Origin: Megaustenia siamemsis
Taxonomy: Eukaryota > Mollusca > Gastropoda > Stylommatophora > Ariophantidae
Assembly (NCBI GenBank): GCA_032433765.1
Contig: JAVIAB010000051.1
Span: 152,321,276-152,385,275 of the forward strand
Length of the DNA: 64,000 nucleotides
Direction: 5' to 3'
The notes under the pieces are model-generated. The model was not told where the DNA came from and ran no database searches. It worked only from the letters and a program-made list of their open reading frames with translations. The position numbers and the translations under genes were made by a program. This document shows positions 24,601 through 34,150 of the stretch, one piece after another. Numbering within the stretch: the first letter of the stretch is position 1; every line of letters starts with the position of its first letter.

Positions 24601-25195
24601 CATTCTCCTACAGCACCCATGTCTTCTAGACTGCTTTCCTGTCCTCTAGTTGACTTCATTCTCCTACAGCACTCATGTCTTCTAGACTGCTTTCCTGTCC
24701 TCTAGTTGACTTCATTCTCCTACAGCACTCATGTCTTCTAGACTGCTTTCCTGTCCTCTAGTTGACTTCATTCTCCTACAGCACTCATGTCTTCTAGACT
24801 GCTTTCTTGTCCTTTAGTTGACTTCATTCTCCTACAGCACCCATGTCTTCTAGACTGCTTTCCTGTCCTCTAGTTGACTTCATTCTCCTACAGCACTCAT
24901 GCCTTCTAGACTGCTTTCCTGTCCTCTAGTTGACTTCATTCTCCTACAGCACTCATGTCTTCTAGACTGCTTTCCTGTCGTCTAGTTGACTTCATTCTCC
25001 TACAGCACTCATGTCTTCTAGACTGATTTCCTGTCCTCTAGTTGACTTCATTCTCCTACAGCATCCATGTCTTCTAGACTTCATTCCTGTCCTCTAGTTG
25101 ACTTCATTCTCCTACAGCACTCATGTCTTCTAGACTGCTTTCCTGTCCTCTAGTTGACTTCATTCTCCTACAGCACTCATGTCTTCTAGACTGCT
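15700..25195. repeat. 56-bp minisatellite, about 169 copies (9.5 kb), with higher-order structure
   Basis: The unit runs CTCCTACAGCACTCATGTCT, then TCTAGACTGCTTTCCTGTCC, then TCTAGTTGACTTCATT; unit starts at 15758 and 15814 fix 56 bases. Frequent alternatives are ACCCATG/ACTCATG, CTTCT/CTGCT/CTGAT, and CCTGTCC/CTTGTCC with CTCTAG/CTTTAG. Rare variants mark duplicated blocks: TTAACTTC at 19051 and 23307, CTCCTTCAGC at 19454 and 23710, and AGACTTCATTCC at 19141 and 23397. All are 4256 bases (76 units) apart. A 9-unit (504-base) step is seen at 17125/17629. Stops in every frame keep it non-coding. The right end decays at TTTATCATCC. Confidence 0.97.
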
Positions 25196-25339
25196 TTATC
25201 ATCCTCTGTGGTTGACCTCGATTTTCCCGTATGCGTAATTTTATTTTTCAACCAGAGTTGTCTCCCTTCTGACACCTGTACTACACCAGCAACGAGAAGA
25301 TTATATTCTATTTACTGTGGTGTATATCATCTACAGATC
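25196..25339. other. unique joint between array and LINE
   Basis: About 145 bases with no motif recognised. Confidence 0.4.
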
Positions 25340-26100
25340 TTGATTATCATCAGGTGCCATGCCGTTTGACGTAGGCGATCACCTCTCTCCACATCTTCAA
25401 TCCTTTATACATGTCATAATTTCAGTCGGTGATCTTTTATTATGCCATTTTGGTAAGCTGTTCAATATTTATTCTCTTGGTTTTCCTCTGATTTTCTTTC
25501 TATTCATCCTGCCTGTTGTTATTGTATTCGCAATGCCTTCTTTTTTCGAACGACATGTCCAAATAAAAGTAGACTGTCTCTTCATTATGATTTTAATGAT
25601 ATTACTAGTTTCTCCAACTTAATTTAAACATTCTTCATTTGTCATTGTTGCTATCCGTGGAATTCACAGCACTCTTCTACTAAAGCTCATCTCAGCTGCC
25701 TGTTCTTTGTGTAGTCTTGCTTATTGTCCATGACTCTCTCCCATAGAATGGTACAGGTTCGATGTAGCGCTTTAGAACGTTTTCTAACATTAATTAACAA
25801 TGATTTGTTCTACAGTCTATTTTTATTTCAATGAAATTCTGTCTTTGCTTGTCCTATCCTGCTTCTGATTTCTATACTGCATCTACCATATGATATTATT
25901 ATTGGTCCCAGGTATTTGTATCTATGCACTTATTTCAGAATGTTTCCATTTAGTAATTACTCTATATTATCGTAAGTTTTTTTCTTTGAAATTATTATAA
26001 TTTCTGTCTTTTTGATGTTGAGGGTCAGGCCGTTTTGGTCACTTTCTGTCACAATTTCATCTCATCGATTTTGTAAATCTTCTTGCTTTAGATCAAGATG
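25340..26100 (-). pseudogene. LINE family A reverse transcriptase, 5'-truncated and broken
   Basis: Read on the - strand from about 26100 it gives ESDQNGLTLNIKKTEIIIIS, then VHRYKYLGPIIISYGRCSIE, then a degraded thumb region. These match residues 88-110 and 128-148 of the 1803 copy. It ends near 25349 with a short GATGATAATC, the remnant of the (GAT)n tail. Many stops and shifts are present. The + frame at 25359-25622 is antisense. It lies 145 bases beyond the 56-bp array. Confidence 0.75.
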
Positions 26101-27125
26101 AAGAATCTTGCAGGGTGCAGTGAAATGGCAAAGAATGCGTGAAAAAAAGAAGGAAAAAAGTGGAGACAAAATCAAAGAAAGAATTGACAGGAGCCTTGAC
26201 TGCGACACATAACGAGTAACCACAAATTGATATAATTGGAAGAAGCTGGCTGCAGTTATCGATGTTACCTCAACGAACCTTAGAATTATTAGATAAGAAG
26301 GAAGGACGCATTCTAAAATACCCTTGCCAATTGTTTATAAATTTCATTCATCTCTTGACCCGTCAGGAAGTCGCCCTTGCTAATTCCAAAGTCTGCCTTT
26401 CTGTGCTTTCTTAAAGCACGTTCAAATCATTGCATATTGAGACAGTTTGGCAAATTTCTCCTGGGGAAATTTGACGTTTCTGAGATTATGGTAAGCCGTT
26501 GGTGCCAAATTAATCATTGCCAGTTGAAATAAATCGCCCGTCTTGGTTTGTCGACAAAATAGCAGCCAGGTTGTAAATCAGAAGTGATGGAAAACCTACG
26601 CATTTGATTTATGAGCATACACCAGATTTCATTTATCATTTTATTTGATAACTGTTGTGATACGCTGAAATTGGAAACAGAAAAATGTGACAGAAAATAA
26701 TTTCCATTTTTTTAAATATTGGAATACATTTAGTTGATTAATTTGAGTTAGGAAATTAGGACAACATTAGTTCGATTATGGCCCACAACGGGCAATCACA
26801 CCTGGGCTGCAAGCAGTCACGTATATATATATAATGAGCCAAGACTAGTCAAGGTTTTACTCCACTTCCTGCTGTATGCCTGGTAACAGACCTTCTAATC
26901 TGACCAAGCGAGGAGAGATCAAAGAAGGAATGTAACCTGTTATATGAAAAAGATATGGTGAAACTGGCTATTTTGTGCCGAAATGCAGATATGAGAGCTT
27001 GCTATAAACAACAACACAAACTGTCTACACCTATACAACTGTCATTTAAGGACGGGCGAAGAATACGATAAATTGGAACTAGACGTAGGAAATTACAACA
27101 TGATTTAGTTATCAATTAGAGGTAG
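26101..27125. other. no recognisable feature over 1 kb
   Basis: Unique AT-rich sequence without frames above 60 codons and without RNA or transposon motifs that I can recognise. A short TATATATATATA run lies at 26822-26833. Confidence 0.4.
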
Positions 27126-27836
27126 GTGAAAAGCCTGGAAAATATCAGTGAATATCTCCATTCCAAAGACTGGAAATCCGAAGCTGTGTATCAATTACCC
27201 AAACATTGGTGTAATAAGCCGTGCCAGGAAAATGCTTTCACAGATCATCATGAAGATGATAGAACGAAAGTTAGAGCAAGAACTTCATATAGTCCAATCA
27301 GGTTTGAGACATTGTAGAGACACTTAGGACCACATCTTTAACATAAGAAAAGACCTTTGAGAAGTGTAGGGAATACAACATAGAACCGCATACATGCTTC
27401 ATAGATTGTAGCAAGGCCTTAGACTGCGTACATCATCAGAAAGTGTGGAACATCATGAAAGATATGGGCTTTCCAACACACCCAATACAACTTATCGAAT
27501 CACTGTATCACGAACAGCAAGCAGCGATCAGAATAGTGGGGGAAATAGCAAATTGGTTTGAAGTACAAAAAGGGATGAGAGAGCGATGCCACTCTCCATA
27601 CCTGTTCAACATCTATAATGAGAACATCATGAGAAATGTCAGAAACTGTTCATGATTCATGACGGTTCGACCCTTTCACAGTAAATAATAGAACATCATT
27701 CCAGAACTCAGGTACGCAGGTGACGCAGTTCGCTTCTCAAGTGCAAAAAGATTAAAAAAGATAATCGAGTATGTTAAATAACACGGAGAAAAACAAACAT
27801 TTATCTAAATATACAGAAACCCAAGATAATACCCAA
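27126..27836 (+). pseudogene. LINE family B reverse transcriptase, N-terminal palm part
   Basis: With frame changes the + strand encodes a non-LTR reverse-transcriptase palm. An ISHA.KM...II..MIERKLEQE stretch near 27225-27290 is followed by TCFIDCSKALDC (motif A, near 27393-27428) and VWNIMKDMGFPTHPIQLIES. QKGMRERCHSPYLFNIYNEN (near 27568-27625) comes next, and a YADD equivalent reads RYAGDAV near 27712, so the catalytic YxDD is mutated. Several stops interrupt it. A SINE (27873-28122) splits it from its C-terminal part. Codons and motif order differ from family A. Confidence 0.78.
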
Positions 27837-27845
27837 CAACTAAGC

Positions 27846-27872
<27 letters not shown>
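27837..27872. repeat. target-site copy and A-run beside SINE copy 3
   Basis: CAACTAAGCAAAAA at 27837-27850 corresponds to CAACTAAACAAAAA beginning at 28122, a 14-base target-site duplication with one mismatch. The A-run extends to 27872. On the SINE sense strand (-) this is a T-run directly after its 3' end. Confidence 0.75.
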
Positions 27873-27877
<5 letters not shown>

Positions 27878-28122
27878 GTACCCCTGTCACGCCAAGTGAC
27901 GTATAGGGAATATGGTGTTAGTGACTATATATTTTACAGACCTTCGGCACATGATTTTTGGGGTAATGTGGTCGGTATTACGCCCGTGCCGCTTCACTTT
28001 CCCTGAAAAAAATCAGGTACCCATTAAAGACTGGGTGAACCCGGAAGCCGTCGGTTGGGATCGACCCCTACCCCTTGTCCTTTGTAGTCCAGTTCACTAA
28101 CCACTGAGCTATCGCGGTTCCC
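27873..28122 (-). mobile_element. tRNA-derived SINE, copy 3, inserted in LINE family B
   Basis: On the - strand the head GGGAACCGCGATAGCTCAGT begins at 28122. It has a GTCGATCCCAACCGACGG B-box-like region, GGGTACCTG, GGGCGTAATACCGACC, and a 3' end GTCACTTGGCGTGACAGGGG followed by TACTTTAC and Ts. It interrupts the LINE family B reverse transcriptase, whose coding resumes at about 28123. The insertion is therefore younger than that LINE. Confidence 0.9.
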
Positions 28123-28756
28123 AACTAAACAAAAAGCCAATCCCAAATCATCATCAACAGTGAAGAATTTGAAAGTGTAATAAACTATGAATATCTGTGA
28201 TCTGTAGTAACTAACATTGGAAACTGTCAACAAGAGATAAAAAGACGATTAGCAATAACAACACACGAATTAAAGGAACATGTGGCACAATACAAGTAAT
28301 TCGGTCAATTTAAAATTACTGAGGGAATGTATCTTCCCAATAACAACATATTGTTGTGAATCATGTACACTCTCGCAAACAGGAAAAAAGAAAATAGATT
28401 CATTCGAAAAAAAAAATGATACAGGGAAATCATAAAGATACCTTGAATAGTAAAAAATAGCAATGAATGTATATTAAAAGACTTAAAAATTAAAAATGAA
28501 CTGGCTTATAAAACACCACTTTATAGAAGACATTAAATTACTATGGCCACGTCAAAAAACACAGCAAGCTGGAAAGAACAATAATAAAAGGCATGGTTCC
28601 TGTGCGACGCATCGGGGCCAGACCAAGAAGAAGGGGGTTTCAAGACATCAAGGAGATCTTGAACACGCAATAGAAGAAATGAGAGATCTGGCTAATGACA
28701 TATATTTTTTCAGACGGGCTGTGGTGAATGTAACGTTCTGTGGGAGATCTGGCTAG
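28123..28756 (+). pseudogene. LINE family B, C-terminal coding part
   Basis: Downstream of the SINE the frame resumes with FESVINYEYL (the KYLG-like thumb start), NCQQEIKRRLAITTHELKEH and later a degraded GRPRR-like stretch near 28615-28640. It closes with EEMRDLANDIYFFRRAVVNV, then TFCGRSG and a stop at 28754-28756. The last 20 codons are the seed of the 61-bp array that follows: the array unit translates in the same register to DLARDRDSFLRAEVNVTFCG. The + frame at 28496-28756 covers this part. Confidence 0.78.
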
Positions 28757-29047
28757 AGACAGAGATTCTTTCCTGCGGGCTGAGGTGAATGTAACGTTCT
28801 GTGGGAGATCTGGCTAGAGACAGAGATTCTTTCCTGCGGGCTGAGGTGAATGTAACGTTCTGTGGGAGATCTGGCTAGAGACAGAGATTCTTTCCTGCGG
28901 GCTGAGGTGAATGCAACGTTCTGTGGGAGATCTGGCTAGAGACAGAGATTCTTTCCTGCGGGCTGAGGTGAATGTAACGTTCTGTGGGAGATCTGGCTAG
29001 AGACAGAGATTCTTTCCTGCGGGCTGTGGTGAATGCAACGTTCTGTA
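28690..29047 (+). repeat. 61-bp tandem repeat formed from the LINE family B 3' coding end, about 6 copies
   Basis: Units begin CTGTGGGAGATCTGGCTAGA at 28738, 28799 and so on, every 61 bases, and contain GACAGAGATTCTTTCCTGCG and GTGAATGTAACGTT. The first, more diverged unit (28690-28740) is the last coding segment of the LINE. The rest are near-identical, and the array ends at 29047. The same unit, reversed, forms the array at 62838-64000. Confidence 0.93.
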
Positions 29048-29454
29048 GGTACATGCGAAATAGTGAAGAAGAAATTGAAACAAAAATTAGTTGATTATTT
29101 AGTTGAAGAAAATTAAAATAAAATTGGAGGATTAAATATAGGTAAGAAATTGGAATAACAATTATATATATTATTAATTACGTTACTATATTTAATTGTA
29201 CCACAATAAAGCAACTAAAGTGCTCATTTCATTTTATGACGCAGAAAGAAAATATACCAAACATTTGATATTCAATATTGTAAGACAATCGAAACAGAGA
29301 AAATGCTGACTCATCTACATAAACACTAACCAGTGCCCATAAACACAAAGAAACACACTTGACAAGATGTTTTTATCACCTGCTGATGCGAGTAATGCCT
29401 GACGTAAGTAAAAGTAAGCAATGTTTCCCTCTCTTACCTTGCTTGTTGTAAGGG
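29048..29454. other. no recognisable feature
   Basis: AT-rich unique sequence, possibly the remnant of a LINE 3' flank. Confidence 0.4.
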
Positions 29455-29505
29455 GGGATGTGGTGTTAGTAAAAAAAAAAAGTAAAGTGCCAAAGTTTTT
29501 TTTTT
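29455..29505 (-). mobile_element. possible SINE 3'-end remnant
   Basis: TGGTGTTAGT, an A-run and GTAAAGTGCC resemble pieces of the SINE 3' end (reverse strand). The body is missing, so this may be a truncated or deleted copy. Confidence 0.35.
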
Positions 29506-29509
29506 TAAT

Positions 29510-29575
29510 TTGACTGTCTGCTGTCCACGATCGGCTTCCATAAGTTAGAATTGGTTCTATAAACATCAATGTGAT
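29510..29575 (-). pseudogene. short LINE family A fragment
   Basis: The - strand reads IEPILTYGSRSWTADSQIK, matching IEPILTYGSELWIVDKQMK of the 1803 copy. Only about 20 codons remain. Confidence 0.7.
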
Positions 29576-29694
29576 TACCTACTATGAAAGGTGTTTATTA
29601 GTGGAGGCGATGGAAGCAAAGTTCAAGGCAGAACCTAGAGTAAGGTGAAGGTTACAATATCAGTAAACTCTACAGAAGTCAAGTCATATGACAT

Positions 29695-32600
29695 TTACGA
29701 GTGAGATTACGAGCGACTGCTAGAAGAGCGAGATTACGAGCGACTACTAGAAGAGCGAGATTACGAGCGACTGCTAGAAGAGTGAGATTACGAGCGACTG
29801 CTAGAAGAGCGAGATTACGAGCGACTGCTAGAAGAGTGAGATTGCGAGCGACTGCTAGAAGAGTGATATTACGAGCGACTGCTAGAAGAGCGAGATTGCG
29901 AGCGGCTGCTAGAAGAGTGAGATTGCGAGCGACTGCTAGAAGAGTGAGATTGCGAGCGGCTGCTAGAAGAGTGAGATTGCGAGCGACTGCTAGAAGAGTG
30001 AGATTGCGAGCGACTGCTAGAAGAGCGAGATTGCGAGCGGCTGCTAGAAGAGTGAGATTGCGAGCGACTGCTAGAAGAGTGAGATTACGAGCGACTGCTA
30101 GAAGAGCGAGATTGCGAGCGACTGCTAGAAGAGTGAGATTGCGAGCGACTGCTAGAAGAGTGAGATTACGAGCGACTGCTAGAAGAGCGAGATTGCGAGC
30201 GACTGCTAGAAGAGCGAGATTGCGAGCGACTGCTAGAAGAGCGAGCGTCTGTTAGAAGAGCGGCTGCTAGAAGAGCGAGATTGCGAGCGGCTGTTAGAAA
30301 AGCGAGACTGCGAGGGACTGCTAGAAGAGTGAGATTGCGAGCGACTGCTAGAAGAGCGAGATTGCGAGCGGCTGTTAGAAAAGCGAGACTGCGAGGGACT
30401 GCTAGAAGAGTGAGATTGCGAGCGACAGCTAGAAGAGTGAGATTACGAGCGACTGCTAGAAGAGTGAGATTACGAGCGGCTGTTAGAAAAGCGAGACTGC
30501 GAGGGACTGCTAGAAGAGTGAGATTACGAGCGACTGCAAGAAGAGCGAGATTACGAGCGACTGCTAGAAGAGTGAGATTACGAGCGACTGCTAGAAGAGT
30601 GAGATTGCGAGCGACTGCTAGAAGAGCGAGATTACGAGCGACTGCTAGAAGAGTGAGACTGCGAGGGACTGCTAGAAGAGTGAGATTACGAGCGACTGCT
30701 AGAAGAGCGAGATTACGAGCGACTGCTAGAAGAGTGAGATTACGAGCGACTGCTAGAAGAGTGAGATTGCGAGCGACTGCTAGAAGAGCGAGATTACGAG
30801 CGACTGCTAGAAGAGTGAGATTGCGAGCGACTGCTAGAAGAGTGAGATTACGAGCGACTGCTAGAAGAGCGAGATTGCGAGCGACTGCTAGAAGAGCGAG
30901 ATTGCGAGCGACTGCTAGAAGAGCGAGCGTCTGTTAGAAGAGCGGCTGCTAGAAGAGCGAGATTGCGAGCGACAGCTAGAAAAGCGAGACTGCGAGGGAC
31001 TGCTAGAAGAGTGAGATTGCGAGCGACAGCTAGAAGAGTGAGATTACGAGCGACTGCTAGAAGAGTGAGATTACGAGCGGCTGTTAGAAAAGCGAGACTG
31101 CGAGGGACTGCTAGAAGAGTGAGATTACGAGCGACTGCTAGAAGAGCGAGATTACGAGCGACTGCTAGAAGAGTGAGATTACGAGCGACTGCTAGAAGAG
31201 TGAGATTGCGAGCGACTGCTAGAAGAGCGAGATTACGAGCGACTGCTAGAAGAGTGAGACTGCGAGGGACTGCTAAAAGAGTGAGATTACGAGCGACTGC
31301 TAGAAGAGCGAGATTACGAGCGACTGCTAGAAGAGTGAGATTACGAGCGACTGCTAGAAGAGTGAGATTGCGAGCGACTGCTAGAAGAGCGAGATTACGA
31401 GCGACTGCTAGAAGAGTGAGATTGCGAGCGACTGCTTGAAGAGTGAGATTACGAGCGACTGCTAGAAGAGCGAGATTGCGAGCGACTGCTAGAAGAGCGA
31501 GATTGCGAGCGACTGCTAGAAGAGCGAGCGTCTGTTAGAAGAGCGGCTGCTAGAAGAGCGAGATTGCGAGCGGCTGTTAGAAAAGCGAGACTGCGAGGGA
31601 CTGCTAGAAGAGTGAGATTGCGAGCGACAGCTAGAAGAGTGAGATTACGAGCGACTGCTAGAAGATTGAGATTACGAGCGGCTGTTAGAAAAGCGAGACT
31701 GCGAGGGACTGCTAGAAGAGTGAGATTACGAGCGACTGCTAGAAGAGCGAGATTACGAGCGACTGCTAGAAGAGTGAGATTACGAGCGACTGCTAGAAGA
31801 GTGAGATTGCGAGCGACTGCTAGAAGAGCGAGATTACGAGCGACTGCTAGAAGAGTGAGACTGCGAGGGACTGCTAGAAGAGTGAGATTACGAGCGACTG
31901 CTAGAAGAGTGAGATTACGAGCGACTGCTAGAAGAGTGAGATTGCGAGCGACTGCTAGAAGAGCGAGATTACGAGCGACTGCTAGAAGAGTGAGATTGCG
32001 AGCGACTGCTAGAAGAGCGAGATTACGAGCGACTGCTAGAAGAGCGAGATTACGAGCGACTGTTAGAAGAGTGAGATTGCGAGCGACTGCTAGAAGAGCG
32101 AGATTACGAGCGACTGCTAGAAGAGCGAGATTACGAGCGACTGCTAGAAGAGTGAGATTGCGAGCGACTACTAGAAGAGTGAGATTGCGAGCGACTACTA
32201 GAAGAGTGAGATTACGAGCGACTGCTAGAAGAGCGAGATTACGAGCGACTGCTAGAAGAGCGAGATTACGAGCGACTACTAGAAGAGCGAGATTACGAGC
32301 GACTGCTAGAAGAGTGAGATTACGAGCGACTGCTAGAAGAGCGAGATTACGAGCGACTGCTAGAAGAGTGAGATTGCGAGCGACTGCTAGAAGAGTGATA
32401 TTACGAGCGACTGCTAGAAGAGCGAGATTGCGAGCGGCTGCTAGAAGAGTGAGATTGCGAGCGACTGCTAGAAGAGTGAGATTGCGAGCGGCTGCTAGAA
32501 GAGTGAGATTGCGAGCGACTGCTAGAAGAGTGAGATTGCGAGCGACTGCTAGAAGAGTGAGATTGCGAGCGGCTGCTAGAAGAGTGAGATTGCGAGCGGC

Positions 32601-34150
32601 TGCTAGAAGAGTGAGATTGCGGGCGACTGCTAGAAGAGTGAGATTGCGAGCGACTGCTAGAAGAGTGAGATTGCGAGCGGCTGCTAGAAGAGTGAGATTG
32701 CGAGCGGCTGCTAGAAGAGTGAGATTGCGAGCGACTGCTAGAAGAGTGAGATTGCGAGCGACTGCTAGAAGAGTGAGATTGCGAGCGACTGCTAGAAGAG
32801 TGAGATTACGAGCGACTGCTAGAAGAGCGAGATTACGAGCGACTGCTAGAAGAGTGAGATTGCGAGCGACTGCTAGAAGAGTGATATTACGAGCGACTGC
32901 TAGAAGAGCGAGACTGCGAGCGGCTGCTAGAAGAGTGAGATTGCGAGCGACTGCTAGAAGAGTGAGATTGCGAGCGGCTGCTAGAAGAGTGAGATTGCGA
33001 GCGACTGCTAGAAGAGTGAGATTGCGAGCGACTGCTAGAAGAGCGAGATTGCGAGCGGCTGCTAGAAGAGTGAGATTGCGAGCGACTGCTAGAAGAGTGA
33101 GATTGCGAGCGACTGCTAGAAGAGCGAGATTGCGAGCGACTGCTAGAAGAGTGAGATTGCGAGCGACTGCTAGAAGAGTGAGATTACGAGCGACTGCTAG
33201 AAGAGCGAGATTGCGAGCGACTGCTAGAAGAGCGAGATTGCGAGCGACTGCTAGAAGAGCGAGCGTCTGTTAGAAGAGCGGCTGCTAGAGGAGCGAGATT
33301 GCGAGCGACTGTTAGAAAAGCGAGACTGCGAGGGACTGCTAGAAGAGTGAGATTGCGAGCGACAGCTAGAAGAGTGAGATTACGAGCGACTGCTAGAAGA
33401 GTGAGATTACGAGCGGCTGTTAGAAAAGCGAGACTGCGAGGGACTGCTAGAAGAGTGAGATTACGAGCGACAGCTAGAAGAGTGAGATTACGAGCGACTG
33501 CTAGAAGAGTGAGATTACGAGCGACTGCTAGAAGAGTGAGATTACGAGCGACTGCTAGAAGAGTGAGATTACGAGCGACTGCTAGAAGAGTGAGATTACG
33601 AGCGACTGCTAGAAGAGTGAGATTACGAGCGACTGCTAGAAGAGTGAGATTGCGAGCGACTACTAGAAGTGTGAGATTGCGAGCGACTGCTAGAAGAGTG
33701 AGATTACGAGCGACTGCTAGAAGAGCGAGATTACGAGCGACTGCTAGAAGAGTGAGATTGCGAGCGACTGCTAGAAGAGTGAGATTACGAGCGACTGCTA
33801 GAAGAGTGAGATTGCGAGCGACTGCTAGAAGAGTGAGATTACGAGCGACTGCTAGAAGAGTGAGATTGCGAGCGACTGCTAGAAGAGTGAGATTACGAGC
33901 GACTGCTAGAAGAGCGAGATTACGAGCGACTGTTAGAAGAGTGAGATTGCGAGCGACTGCTAGAAGAGTGAGATTGCGAGCGACTGCTAGAAGAGCGAGA
34001 TTACGAGCGACTGCTAGAAGAGTGAGATTGCGAGCGACTGCTAGAAGAGTGAGATTACGAGCGGCTGTTAGAAAAGTGAGACTGCGAGGGATTGCTAGAA
34101 GAGCGAGATTGCGAGCGACTCTTAGAAGAGCAAGACCGCAAGCGACTGCT
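29695..34150. repeat. 27-bp minisatellite, about 165 copies, with a recurring marker module
   Basis: The unit is GCGAGATTACGAGCGACTGC followed by TAGAAGA, with variants GTGAGATT, TTGCGAG, GCGGCTG and GCGACTGTT. A marker module (GCGAGCGTCTGTTAGAAGAG plus GCGGCTGCTAGAAGAGCGAG) starts at 30241, 30923, 31524 and 33259. It is usually followed by GCGAGACTGCGAGGGACTGC. It divides the array into blocks of about 682, 601 and 1735 bases. Because 27 is a multiple of 3, the + frame reads RLRATARR[AV] repeatedly, up to 569 codons. The marker module has shortened units that introduce a stop after ...ASVC, ending each frame. Confidence 0.97.

Noticed and set aside
15700..25195. CRISPR-like array
   Set aside because: Units are contiguous 56-mers without unique spacers, there are no cas genes, and the context is animal.
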